Source: Prevotella sp.
GTDB taxonomy: Bacteria; Bacteroidota; Bacteroidia; Bacteroidales; Bacteroidaceae
Assembly: GCA_017471245.1 (NCBI GenBank)
Contig: JAFUVB010000085.1
Coordinates: 1 to 38,845 of the forward strand
Reading direction: 5' to 3'
Length of the DNA: 38,845 bases
Under the pieces are notes generated by a model. The model saw only the letters and a program-made list of their open reading frames with translations. It was not told where the DNA came from and searched no databases. Every line of letters starts with the position of its first letter. The stretch's first letter is position 1. A program made the position numbers and the translations under genes. Shown piece after piece: positions 1 through 8,833 of this stretch.

Positions 1-29
1 ATTTCTGTAATTTTGTCGTCGGTAATCAT
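1..29 (-). CDS. N-terminal edge of a leftward gene, possibly a transposase
   Basis: An ATG on the minus strand at 29-27 opens a frame that stays open to the window edge and gives MITDDKITE. Nine codons cannot establish function. From memory, starts of the form DKITEIF occur in IS982-type transposases of Bacteroidales, so an insertion sequence just outside the window is possible. Reading leftward, a TACCTTTA stretch (roughly 80 to 73) resembles a Bacteroidetes -7 box. It could equally be an unrelated gene or a chance frame. Confidence 0.3.
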
Positions 30-449
30 GAGTATATTCTTTTGTCTTACTTTATAAGTAACCGGAAATCACCTATAAAGGTACAAAAAATATCTCAGAT
101 TACCAACTTTTTAGAAAACTTTCTTATCCCGAACTGGCGTATAAATAATTATTGTTCGCAAGTTCTGAAGACTACTCAAGCAGATAATCTCAAGCCGATT
201 ATCAAGGCTTTCAGTGACAAACAAGGCATCTGCAGCGCGCGGATAAGAGCATTGCAAAAAGTATGATTGCGAGTTACTCGGAGTGTTTGCTCTGAAAACA
301 GCTTCTTTTTGCATTGAAAACTGCGAGTTTTTCCGATGAAAACTCGCAGTTTTTGATGTAAAAACTTTCACGAACTCAAAAACGTTCATTCTCAGGTAGT
401 GTGAAACGCCATAAAAAGAAACGTAGAAGGGATGTGTGATGGCGAAAAG
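30..449. other. Gene-free stretch with a 22-bp array at its right side
   Basis: This AT-rich stretch separates the leftward edge gene from the 3' end of the antitoxin gene. Open frames on both strands overlap each other and show no recognisable domain, so I do not call a gene. The right part (251-382) is a 22-bp tandem array, listed separately. I see no clear intrinsic terminator for the antitoxin gene. Confidence 0.5.
251..382. repeat. 22-bp tandem array, locus 1
   Basis: Units of exactly 22 bp start at 295, 317, 339 and 361, and every one begins AAAAC or AAAACT. Two more degenerate units fit the register at 251 and 273. Units 317 and 339 contain a dyad, AAAAC-N5-GTTTT (15 bp), followed by a 7-bp spacer. 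Unit sequences drift while the period does not. The array lies just downstream of the antitoxin gene. Confidence 0.75.
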
Positions 450-713
450 CTAAACGTGTATCAGCGATTCTCCGAAGAAAGAAGAAATCTGCGAAATGGT
501 GCGCACGGTGAAATTATGTTGTCCACTAAGCCATTTGGTAATTTCACTTGGACGCTTGCCAAGAGCGCGTGCGAATTCTAATTTTGATAGCCCCTGCCGT
601 GACATCAGATCACTGATTCTATTGGAAATGGCAAGTTCCAAATCCAACTCTTGCTGAATGTCGGCTGGCACGGCAGCCAACATTTTCCGGAAAGATGCGT
701 TCATTGACTTCAT
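450..713 (-). CDS. HTH (XRE/HigA-like) antitoxin
   Basis: The product is an 87-residue protein with a helix-turn-helix in its second half: residues about 30-80 include SRQGLSKLEFARALGKRPSE and ITKWLSGQHNFTVRTI, a typical XRE/Cro fold pattern. Its ATG overlaps the TGA of the upstream gene in an ATGA, so the two are translationally coupled. In this family the HTH protein binds and neutralises the RelE-like toxin and represses its own operon. The gene lies second, which matches the toxin-first order of higBA-type pairs. The role as antitoxin is inferred from size, fold and partner. Confidence 0.75.
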   Translation of the reverse strand: MKSMNASFRKMLAAVPADIQQELDLELAISNRISDLMSRQGLSKLEFARALGKRPSEITKWLSGQHNFTVRTISQISSFFGESLIHV

Positions 714-1180
714 ATGTCAAAAGTATTATTGGTTTCCAATTTGTTCTCAGTCACGCTGATTGTTCCGTTCTTCACCCCCTCTTTGATCAGTTTGTCAAAG
801 TTTTGTAATGTCAGAACGTATCCATTCAATTCGCGGCTATCTTCATATCTCTTTGTGTTTTTAACGCCACCGTTTCCCAGTATCAGAATCTTGTCAGAGA
901 GACGTAGGCAATATAGACGTAGTCTCGACTTTACAACAGGCAGCGCTACAACATGGTCACCCATCTTCCCCTCAGGTCTGAAAAACCGTTCCAAAGCTCC
1001 ACTATCGGCTATCTTACCAAGAAAGCCCACAATGCGCATCAAGTCTGGATTAAATTCTAAATCATCCTTGAACTTATTGTAAAAAGCCTCAAACTCAGTG
1101 TCACTTTCGGAAAGGAATTGAATAGTGTATAATGTGCAGTTCTTAGCTTCTTCTACCAATACCAATTCTGCTTCACTCAT
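710..1180 (-). CDS. RelE/HigB-like toxin, type II toxin-antitoxin
   Basis: The product is 156 residues from the ATG at 1180. A longer frame upstream runs through the promoter and is rejected. The centre and C-terminal half (LERFFRPEGKMGDHVVALPV, then RLRLYCLRLSDKILILGNGG and a lysine-rich TKRYEDSRELNGY) resembles HigB/RelE-like Gp49-family proteins, which as a group are ribosome-dependent mRNA interferases. The N-terminal extension of about 40 residues is longer than in minimal HigB. It is followed by the HTH gene with a 4-bp overlap. I cannot assign catalytic residues with certainty, so RNase activity is inferred. Confidence 0.65.
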   Translation of the reverse strand: MSEAELVLVEEAKNCTLYTIQFLSESDTEFEAFYNKFKDDLEFNPDLMRIVGFLGKIADSGALERFFRPEGKMGDHVVALPVVKSRLRLYCLRLSDKILILGNGGVKNTKRYEDSRELNGYVLTLQNFDKLIKEGVKNGTISVTENKLETNNTFDI

Positions 1181-1204
1181 AATGATAATTGTTTGTTTCG
1201 GTTG

Positions 1205-1212
1205 CAAATATA
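1205..1212 (-). promoter_or_regulatory. Bacteroidetes -7 promoter box for the toxin-antitoxin operon
   Basis: The minus strand reads TATATTTG, matching the TAnnTTTG -7 consensus of Bacteroidetes primary sigma factor promoters. It lies 25 bp before the toxin ATG, leaving a leader of roughly 15-20 nt. No clear TTTG -33 box is present at the right spacing. Confidence 0.5.
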
Positions 1213-1316
1213 CAACTTTTATTTTATTTATAAGTGAAATCGCATAAAAAAATAATAAATGCATTGTTATTTGATAGAGAATCCGATAGTTTTTTTTCTT
1301 TTCAGAAAAAAATGAT

Positions 1317-1324
1317 TACCTTTG
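1317..1324 (+). promoter_or_regulatory. Bacteroidetes -7 promoter box for the rhamnosidase operon
   Basis: TACCTTTG matches TAnnTTTG and sits 33 bp before the first ATG of the operon (1358). A T-rich tract lies where the -33 element is expected, without a perfect TTTG. Confidence 0.5.
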
Positions 1325-1357
1325 TAGTCGGAGCGAAGAGTATAGATAAAACAATAT

Positions 1358-3631
1358 ATGAGACACTGCCTACTGAAACAAATCCTGACGATGCTGATGG
1401 TTGGCTTATCTGCCGCATCATGGGGAGCATACGAATATGTTCCGCAAGACTATGTGTGGACTTCGCAGAGCCACAACAGCAGTGAGTCGATGCCCTGCGG
1501 GGGGCATGACGTCGGCATGAACGTATGGGTGGAAGGCGGCGACCTGCTGTTCTATGTGGCGCAAAGTGGTTGGTTCGACGAGAACAACACGCTGCTGAAG
1601 GCAGGACGCTGGCGGCTGCACTTTGCCAACCGCCCGTTTGACGGCAGCGATTTCCGGCAAACGCTCTGTTTGGACGAGGGCTGCATCTATGTGAAAGGCG
1701 GTGGAGTGGAGGTGAGAATCTGGGCCGACGTGTATCATTCGGAGGTGTTTGTTACCCTGAAATCGAAGCAGAAGCAAGGGGCTGTGCTCAGTTATGAGAG
1801 CTGGCGCTATCGTGACCGTCCGCTCACCAAAGCCGAGTGCCAGCAGTGTTCCTATAAATGGGTTCTGCCCGCCGACTGCACCACCTTTGCCGACAGCATA
1901 CGGGCGAAGGACGGAATATTAGAAGTGAGCCACGTGAACCGTAAGCACACGGTGTTCGACTTTACCGTGGAGCGCGAGCGTTTAGACGACGTGAAAGCGC
2001 AGTTGTATAATCCGTTGGGCGGCAGAAGGATGTCGGTGGAGATGTGTGCTCCCGGATTCGCATTCGCGGGAGTGAGCGACGGGAAATATGTGGATACCGA
2101 CCACCGCGCCTGGCATTTCGAAACAAGAAACGTGAGGAATGCGGAAATCAGCATACGGCTTGATGCCGGAGACGATGAGCTGGCAGGTTTCAGCAAAACG
2201 AAAGGCGCAAAAGCGGTGCCGCTTTCCGCAACGGCATCGCGCAAACGCAGTGAGCAGTGGTGGCACAACTACTGGCAGCGCAGCTGGATACAGACCGACG
2301 AAAGCAACGCAGAAGTGCAGCGCATCGTCCGCAACTATGAGCTGATGCGCTATATGCTTGGCTGCAATGCCTACGGACGCTGGCCGACGAAGTTCAACGG
2401 TGGACTGTTCACCTTCGATCCTGTGTTTGTTGATGAGAAAGCACCGTTCACGCCCGACTACCGCAAATGGGGCGGAGGCACGATGACGGCGCAGAACCAG
2501 CGGTTGGTGTATTGGCCGATGCTGAAGAGCGGCGACTGGGACATGATGCGGTCGCAGACAGATACCTATGTGCGCCTGCTGCCTGCAGCTGAGCTGTGGA
2601 CGAAACACCATTGGGGACACCGTGGTGCCTGTTTCCCGGAACAGATGGAAAACTCGGGACTGCCCAATCCTGCTGAGTATGGCAAGCACAAGGATGGCGA
2701 CGACTGGGGCGTGGAGCGCAATGCATGGCTCGAATATGAATGGGACACTGCTTTGGAGTTCTGCCTGATGATGTTGCAGGCGTATGAATACTCACCCCTA
2801 ACCTCTCATCCCTCACCTCTCACCTCTCATCTCTCACCTCTCACCTCTCACCCCTCACCTCTAAACTCTAAACTCATAGACAGTTGTCTGCGATTTTTCG
2901 ATGAGCATTACCAGTATCTGGCGCAGCAGCGTGGAGTGAAGGCTCTCGACGGTGACGGACATCTGATCATCTACCCAGGATCAGGGTGCGAAACCTATAA
3001 ACAAGCATACAATCCGGCAAGCACCATTGCCGCATTGCGCGCGGTGGCAACCGCCTATTCCCGTTATCTTGCATCAACAAATACAACCGGAGAGTCGCAG
3101 ATGAGCTATCCCGACAGTCTCTTGCAGCGGCTGCCCGACATACCGCTGCGCACCATCGGCGGCGACACCTGCATAGCACCTGCCGTGACGTGGGCGCGCA
3201 TCCAGAATGTGGAAACGCCTCAGCTCTATCCCGTATTCCCCTGGCGGCTCTACGGAATGGGGCGCGACGACATAGAGACGGCGCGAAACACCTATTGGAA
3301 AGACCCGCATGCCGTGGAGATGCGGTCGTCGAAGGGGTGGAAGCAGGATAATATATGGGCGGCGTGCCTCGGTCTGACCGACGAGGCGAAAAGGCTGAAT
3401 GCCGAGAAGCTCGCTGACGGACCTTTCCGTTTTCCTGCCTTCTGGGATGCCGGTTTCGACTGGGCTCCCGACTGTAACCGTGGCGGCAGTGGCATGATCG
3501 GTCTTCAGGAGATGCTGTTGCAGGAGACTCCCGATGGCGAGCTGCTGTTGTTCCCCGCCTGGCCGAAGGAATGGAAGGTGAGCTTCCGCCTGTGTGCCTC
3601 AAATGGGAGAACGGTGGAAGGGAAGAATTAG
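1358..3631 (+). CDS. Secreted DUF5703-type putative glycoside hydrolase with an in-frame heptamer insertion
   Basis: The product is 757 residues. A signal peptide covers about residues 1-24 (hydrophobic MLMVGLSAASWGA). The N-terminal region starting YEYVPQDYVWTSQSHNSSES resembles DUF5703, a beta-sandwich domain. The rest, with aromatic-rich motifs such as NAYGRWPTKFNGGLF and IIYPGSGCETYKQAYNPAST, looks like an (alpha/alpha)6-barrel glycosidase related to GH95-type proteins. I cannot name the catalytic acids or the substrate. Residues 479-506 are an odd low-complexity block of four 7-residue repeats (SPLTSHP type) encoded by a DNA heptamer array and are probably not part of the fold. The gene opens the operon and ends 13 bp before the GH78 gene, so a role in degrading the same glycan is inferred. 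Confidence 0.7.
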   Translation: MRHCLLKQILTMLMVGLSAASWGAYEYVPQDYVWTSQSHNSSESMPCGGHDVGMNVWVEGGDLLFYVAQSGWFDENNTLLKAGRWRLHFANRPFDGSDFRQTLCLDEGCIYVKGGGVEVRIWADVYHSEVFVTLKSKQKQGAVLSYESWRYRDRPLTKAECQQCSYKWVLPADCTTFADSIRAKDGILEVSHVNRKHTVFDFTVERERLDDVKAQLYNPLGGRRMSVEMCAPGFAFAGVSDGKYVDTDHRAWHFETRNVRNAEISIRLDAGDDELAGFSKTKGAKAVPLSATASRKRSEQWWHNYWQRSWIQTDESNAEVQRIVRNYELMRYMLGCNAYGRWPTKFNGGLFTFDPVFVDEKAPFTPDYRKWGGGTMTAQNQRLVYWPMLKSGDWDMMRSQTDTYVRLLPAAELWTKHHWGHRGACFPEQMENSGLPNPAEYGKHKDGDDWGVERNAWLEYEWDTALEFCLMMLQAYEYSPLTSHPSPLTSHLSPLTSHPSPLNSKLIDSCLRFFDEHYQYLAQQRGVKALDGDGHLIIYPGSGCETYKQAYNPASTIAALRAVATAYSRYLASTNTTGESQMSYPDSLLQRLPDIPLRTIGGDTCIAPAVTWARIQNVETPQLYPVFPWRLYGMGRDDIETARNTYWKDPHAVEMRSSKGWKQDNIWAACLGLTDEAKRLNAEKLADGPFRFPAFWDAGFDWAPDCNRGGSGMIGLQEMLLQETPDGELLLFPAWPKEWKVSFRLCASNGRTVEGKN
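2792..2875. repeat. Intragenic heptanucleotide array, 12 units
   Basis: Twelve contiguous 7-bp units run without a register break. Six are TCACCTC or differ only in the final bases, and the last two are TAAACTC. The array is 84 bp long, starts exactly on a codon boundary of the surrounding gene (codon 479) and encodes exactly 28 residues as four 7-residue repeats, with no stop codon. The unit is the reverse complement of GAGGTGA, the heptamer in the arms of the element at 31024-31146. Confidence 0.9.
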
Positions 3632-3644
3632 TTAGTTGATAAAG

Positions 3645-6311
3645 ATGAAAAAGATAATAAGTATATTATTCTGTTTGCTGCTTGTGGAGTATTCTGCAAG
3701 TGCAGAAGAGATTGTTATTACACAGACTTCGTGCAATTACCAGCATGGCGACATGGCGATTGTGGATGGGAAAGCGCGGGTGAGCTGGCTGTTGAGCGGA
3801 GACGTTTCTGCCGCCCCCACTGCCTATCAGGTGGTGGTGACAGAGCGTATCACAGGGCGTGTGGTTTACGACAGTGGAAAGGTTCTTTCCACAGAATCAC
3901 AGCTGATAGAACTTCCGCCACTTTCTCCGAATGACTATGGCTACCGGTGGAAAGTGCGCCAATGGGGATTGAAAAATAAGGTGTCACAATGGAGCCGCGA
4001 GCAGGAACTGCGCGTTGTTCCTCCGTTCCAGAATCCGCAGTGGATAGGTGCCATCTCAAAGAAGGACGCTCATATTCCCGACGGCAGATGGAGCAATGCC
4101 GATTTCAAGAAAGACGATTTCAAGCAGGCATGGGCTGACGTGGACACGCTGAGCAGTAAGAGCATTCTGCTGCAGAAGCGTTTCGCGAATCAGAAGCGGG
4201 TGATTGATGCCATGGTCTATGTGAGCGGCTTGGGGCATTACGAACTGACGATCAATGGCAAGAAGGTGGGCGACAGCGAGTTTGCCCCGTTGTGGAGCGA
4301 GTATTCCAAGACCGTGTATTATAATATATATAATGTACGCGAGCTGTTGCGTTCAGGCAACAACGACATCCGCGTGCTGTTAGGCAATGGAATGTTCAAT
4401 GTGCAGCGCGGCGGCCGCTATACCAAGTTGCAGACCAGTTTCGGTGCGCCGCAACTGTGGTTTTGCATGGTGCTCTGTTACGACGACGGCACTCGGCAGG
4501 AGATTGTCAGCGACACTTCTTGGAGATGGTGCCTCAGTCCGATTACGTTCAACAGCATCTATGGCGGCGAGTCCTACGATGCGCGCTTGGAGAAGGTTAG
4601 TGAGAGCAACTATCATCCGGCTGTCATAGTGGAAGGCCCGGGCGGAGTGCTGCGACCGCAGACCGCACCACCCGTGAAGATCATGGAATACTACGGCGGA
4701 AAGATTTCGCGCCACTCATCGTTTATTACTTATCCAAGCAGAGACTCCCTCGAAACAGCATCCGCCAAAACAAAGCGAGAGATTCATCCGTCGGTTTTCG
4801 TTTGCGACATGAAACAGAACCTCGCTGGTTTTCCGCAGATTACGGTATCAGGGAAACGCGGACAAAAGGTGACGTTGCTCGTTTCTGAACGCCTGACACA
4901 GCAGGGCGTTTGCGACCAGTCGCAGACCGGCCGCCAGCACTATTATGAATACACGCTGAAGGGCGAAGGCATGGAGACATGGCATCCGCGATTCTCCTAT
5001 TACGGTTTCCGCTATATTCAGGTGGAGGGTGCCGTGGCGGAGGGGAGTGACAACCCTGAGGGATTGCCCGTATTGCACGAACTGAAGAGCTGTTTTGTGT
5101 ATAACTCAGCAGCAGAGACCTCTTCGTTCTGGTGTTCAAATGACTTGTTCAACAAGACCCACAGGCTGATTGAGCGGGCGGAGCGCAGCAACATGCAGGC
5201 GGTGTTGACCGACTGTCCGCACCGCGAGAAGCTCGGATGGTTAGAGCAAGACCATCTCAACGGTCCGTCGCTGTTCTATAACTACGACATGGGTGCCTAT
5301 ATCCCGAAGGTGATCCGCGACATCGTGGACACGCAGAAGCCCAATGGCATGGTGCCAACCACCGCACCGCAGTATGTCAGCTTCGGCAATCTCTTCGATG
5401 ATTCTCCCGAATGGGGATCCACATTGATCATCCTGCCTTTCATGTATTATGATTTCTATGGCGACAGTACGCTGATAACCGACAACTATGAACCCATGCG
5501 CCGCTATGTGGATTATCTGACCACGCGTGCGGAAGACGGTATCGTAAGTCATGGCTTGGGCGACTGGTATGACTACGGACCATGGCGTGCCGGATTCTCA
5601 AAGAATACTCCCGTGCCACTGGTTGCCACCGCCCATTATATCTACGACTTGCAGCTGATCAGCGAGGCTGCGCGAATGGTGGGCAATGAGGCGGATGCTG
5701 CGCGATACAGTAGTCTTTACGACGACGTGGTTGCCTCATTCAACCGCCATTTCTATAAGCCCGACTCCTGTTATTACGGCTCCGGCAGTCAGACAAGTAA
5801 CGCGCTGCCGCTGTTCCTCGGTATTGCCGGCGACAACAAAGAAGCGGTGCTGCAAAGTTTGATCAACGACATCCATGCCCATGGCGACCGCCTGACCACT
5901 GGCGACGTGGGCAACCGCTATCTGTTCCGCGTGCTTGCCGACAACGGACAGAACGAACTGCTCTACAAGATGCTCAATCACTATGAAACACCGGGCTACG
6001 GTTTCCAGCTCTTGCAGGGTGCCACCACGCTCACCGAGCAGTGGGATCCGCGACAAGGTTCGTCGTGGAATCATTTCATGATGGGGCAGATTGACGAATG
6101 GCTGTTTCGCTCGCTTGCCGGTTTACGACAGAAACCAGGCACGCACGGCATGCGGCATTTGATCATAGAGCCGCAGATGACAGGCGACATCGAGCAGATC
6201 GACGTTACTGTCAACACCATCTATGGAAAGGTGAGGGTAAAGGCGCGTAAGGGTGCTGAAACAATGGTGGAATTGCCGATAGGCTGTTATAATAAAACGA
6301 CAAGACAATGA
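3645..6311 (+). CDS. Alpha-L-rhamnosidase, GH78
   Basis: The product is 888 residues. I chose the ATG at 3645 (MKKIISILFCLLL...); a TTG three codons upstream is the alternative. A signal peptide of about 20 residues ends near SASAEE. Family order fits GH78: an N-terminal Ig-like domain, a rhamnosidase N domain (about 190-350), a beta-sandwich, an (alpha/alpha)6 barrel (about 470-800) and a C-terminal beta domain. The signature DCPHREKLGWLEQ spans residues 523-535, with E528 the probable general acid. TLTEQWDP contains E798, the probable base region. The enzyme removes terminal alpha-L-rhamnose from pectic or other rhamnosides in the periplasm or at the surface. Its TGA overlaps the next ATG, showing a coupled operon. 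Confidence 0.92.
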   Translation: MKKIISILFCLLLVEYSASAEEIVITQTSCNYQHGDMAIVDGKARVSWLLSGDVSAAPTAYQVVVTERITGRVVYDSGKVLSTESQLIELPPLSPNDYGYRWKVRQWGLKNKVSQWSREQELRVVPPFQNPQWIGAISKKDAHIPDGRWSNADFKKDDFKQAWADVDTLSSKSILLQKRFANQKRVIDAMVYVSGLGHYELTINGKKVGDSEFAPLWSEYSKTVYYNIYNVRELLRSGNNDIRVLLGNGMFNVQRGGRYTKLQTSFGAPQLWFCMVLCYDDGTRQEIVSDTSWRWCLSPITFNSIYGGESYDARLEKVSESNYHPAVIVEGPGGVLRPQTAPPVKIMEYYGGKISRHSSFITYPSRDSLETASAKTKREIHPSVFVCDMKQNLAGFPQITVSGKRGQKVTLLVSERLTQQGVCDQSQTGRQHYYEYTLKGEGMETWHPRFSYYGFRYIQVEGAVAEGSDNPEGLPVLHELKSCFVYNSAAETSSFWCSNDLFNKTHRLIERAERSNMQAVLTDCPHREKLGWLEQDHLNGPSLFYNYDMGAYIPKVIRDIVDTQKPNGMVPTTAPQYVSFGNLFDDSPEWGSTLIILPFMYYDFYGDSTLITDNYEPMRRYVDYLTTRAEDGIVSHGLGDWYDYGPWRAGFSKNTPVPLVATAHYIYDLQLISEAARMVGNEADAARYSSLYDDVVASFNRHFYKPDSCYYGSGSQTSNALPLFLGIAGDNKEAVLQSLINDIHAHGDRLTTGDVGNRYLFRVLADNGQNELLYKMLNHYETPGYGFQLLQGATTLTEQWDPRQGSSWNHFMMGQIDEWLFRSLAGLRQKPGTHGMRHLIIEPQMTGDIEQIDVTVNTIYGKVRVKARKGAETMVELPIGCYNKTTRQ

Positions 6312-8833
6312 AAAAACTAATCCTATTATTGATGATGACGACCATTGGACTCCATGCGGGAGCTCAGGAATACAGGTCGTTGGATGCTGGAAACAAGATT
6401 GATTTTCAGGGAGACAAGATTATCTACGGCGGAAAGACCATCGTGCTCGGACCGAAAACACTGTTCCTCGACGGACAGCTATCGGATGAAGAAGCAGGGA
6501 AGCACCCCTACGTATTCAATACCTTCCAGCAGGCGGCAGCCCATTTCGCCGACGGCACGGAGCAAGAGCCGATGACTTTGTATATTGCCCCGTGGGTATA
6601 TTGGATAGACGACCCCGACGATCCCGCCATCAGACGGGGAGAAAACGGTCATCAGCCATTCGGAATGGTGATCAGATGTCAGTATCTGCATCTGATAGGT
6701 CTGAATCCCGACGCACAAAACATCGTTCTTGCCGTGCAGCGCGGACAGACACAAGGAGCCATCGGCAACTACCAGATGTTTGATTTCTATGGCGACGGGC
6801 TCACCATCAAGAACATGACGTTAGGCAATTTCTGCAATGTGGATCTGGATTATCCGCTGAAGCCGGCATTGAGCAGGAAGATGCGCATGCCTGCCATCAC
6901 ACAGGCGCATGTGGCAGGCTGCCATGGCGACAAGGCGTTTGCTCAGAATGTGCGCTTTATCAGTCGCTTGAACATGACCCCGTTGAGCGGAGCCAAGCGC
7001 CTGCTCTTCGACCATTGTCACATGGAAAGCACCGATGATGCCCTGGCAAGTACAGGTGTCTACCTGCATTGCACGCTCGACTTCTACGGACAGAAGCCTT
7101 TCTGGAGCAGCGACCGCTGCGGAGCGGTGTTCCTCGACTGCGACTTTTCAGTGTGTCATGATGAGGAGCGCACGTATTTCTGCAAGTCTATAGCACCCAT
7201 CAACCTTGTTGACTGCCGTTTCCACTGTGATCATTTCCTGTATGCAGGCTATACCCACACCCCATCAGACTGGCTCAGATCCTATCAATATAATGTGACG
7301 ATGAACGGACAACCCTATTTCGTGGGAGCCGAAAAACCTTACAACACCATCTGCATGGAACAGCGCAACCTGCTGGCTGCCTATCGGTTGAACGATGGCG
7401 ACAAGGTGGTGTACAACACTTACAATCTGTTGCGTGGCGAAGACAACTGGGATCCAATGGGCATGCGCGAAACCATAGAGCGCATCGGAAAGCGCGACGG
7501 CAGGGATTATACCAATATGGCAACAGCGCTGTTGGTGACACCGCGCGAAAACGAGTTGCAGACGGGCGGCAGCGACGTGACGCTGAAGGCAGAGCTGATG
7601 CGCCATAGCGGTTATCTGCTGAACAATGCACGGATACACTGGCGCGTGGAACAAGGAAAAGAGAAATATGTAAGGCTATCCACAAGTGAAGGAACGGAAT
7701 GCACGGTTACTCCACTGTTGGACGCCGACAATCCTGTGCACGTGAATGTTGTTGCCTATACTGATGACGGCTTGGAAGGCTGTGCAGAACTGCGCATCAA
7801 GCCCGCTTTCACAGCGCCACCCGTATTCACTGCCAATCCGAGGATTACGGTGAAGAACGGTATTGCGAAGGTGGACTATCAGTTGAATCTGAATGGTCGC
7901 GAGGATCAGTCGCTGATTACATGGTATCGTGTGAAGGACGGTAAAAAGATTCCCGTTGTCGTGAGCCGACTCGACAAGCCCGAATATACCTATCAGCTGC
8001 GCCCAGAGGATGTGGGCTATCGCCTTGCCGTAAAAGTGGAGCCGAAACATCTGCGTTGTCTGCCGGGGAAGGCTGTTGAAACAGAATTGAAGGCAGCCGT
8101 GAAGGAGAGCCAGACGGTGAGTTCAGACACCTACGAGACCGATTTCCAGAACTTCCCGACCGCCATTCAGCAGGAACTGATACCCAGATTCTGGACAGTG
8201 GACAGCTATAAGCCAGCCGACACCAACGACTATGAGTGGAAAGCAGATCCCTCAAAAGAGTATTGGTATTATGGAGAAGGCATTAACGGTTGTGTGGGAA
8301 CCGGACTTTACGGCATTGCTCCCGGTGCGCGCCTGCGGTATACGCCGCTGCTGGGAAGCTACGGAGATCAGTCGCTCACGTTGAATATCGACCCCAGTAA
8401 GACGGCAGGACAGGGATTCTCAAGCGCCCGTCAGCAGTATCTTGACATCTATCTGAAATACGATACACGCACGATGACAGGCTATGGATTGCGCATCATC
8501 CGCACCACCAAGTATCACAACGCCGTTGACTTTCTGCTGATTCGCAGTGACAATGGAGTCATCACACCTATATCAGAGCCCGTTTCGACCATCTGCTATA
8601 TCACTAATTGCACAGTGTCATTGCGTGTGCAGGGGAATCGTCTCACTGCCCATGCAGAGACAGCATCGCCCATGCAGAAGGTGAGCGACCCGAATCTGAA
8701 ACCAACGGTTGACTTGAGTGCTTCAATAACCCCAAATGATTATGGCGGTTATGGCATCATGTATACGGGCAATGCAGGTGAGGGAGCCAACATGCTGCAC
8801 CGGCTGAAAGTGAAGACTGAATGGAAAAAGTAA
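6308..8833 (+). CDS. Secreted right-handed beta-helix protein, pectinesterase (CE8)-like
   Basis: The product is 841 residues with a signal peptide (MKKLILLLMMTTIGLHAGAQ). Residues about 30-330 resemble the pectin methylesterase beta-helix: VFNTFQQAAAHFADG followed by MTLYIAPWVYWI matches the IQ-A-I / IYI-P-G-Y opening of CE8. TDDALA (D243/D244) and LDFYG (D258) may stand in for the QDTL and DFIFG aspartate motifs. The canonical QAVAL and LGRPW motifs are not evident, so activity is uncertain. Residues about 410-610 look like Ig-like repeats and about 620-835 like a concanavalin-like sandwich. Its start overlaps the GH78 stop by 4 bp and its end overlaps the next gene by 13 bp. A role in de-esterification or glycan binding in the rhamnosidase pathway is inferred. 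Confidence 0.6.
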   Translation: MKKLILLLMMTTIGLHAGAQEYRSLDAGNKIDFQGDKIIYGGKTIVLGPKTLFLDGQLSDEEAGKHPYVFNTFQQAAAHFADGTEQEPMTLYIAPWVYWIDDPDDPAIRRGENGHQPFGMVIRCQYLHLIGLNPDAQNIVLAVQRGQTQGAIGNYQMFDFYGDGLTIKNMTLGNFCNVDLDYPLKPALSRKMRMPAITQAHVAGCHGDKAFAQNVRFISRLNMTPLSGAKRLLFDHCHMESTDDALASTGVYLHCTLDFYGQKPFWSSDRCGAVFLDCDFSVCHDEERTYFCKSIAPINLVDCRFHCDHFLYAGYTHTPSDWLRSYQYNVTMNGQPYFVGAEKPYNTICMEQRNLLAAYRLNDGDKVVYNTYNLLRGEDNWDPMGMRETIERIGKRDGRDYTNMATALLVTPRENELQTGGSDVTLKAELMRHSGYLLNNARIHWRVEQGKEKYVRLSTSEGTECTVTPLLDADNPVHVNVVAYTDDGLEGCAELRIKPAFTAPPVFTANPRITVKNGIAKVDYQLNLNGREDQSLITWYRVKDGKKIPVVVSRLDKPEYTYQLRPEDVGYRLAVKVEPKHLRCLPGKAVETELKAAVKESQTVSSDTYETDFQNFPTAIQQELIPRFWTVDSYKPADTNDYEWKADPSKEYWYYGEGINGCVGTGLYGIAPGARLRYTPLLGSYGDQSLTLNIDPSKTAGQGFSSARQQYLDIYLKYDTRTMTGYGLRIIRTTKYHNAVDFLLIRSDNGVITPISEPVSTICYITNCTVSLRVQGNRLTAHAETASPMQKVSDPNLKPTVDLSASITPNDYGGYGIMYTGNAGEGANMLHRLKVKTEWKK

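Noticed and set aside
42-266. 74-residue rightward frame
   Set aside because: No domain, overlapped by an opposite frame, and positioned over what looks like promoter and leader DNA of the edge gene.
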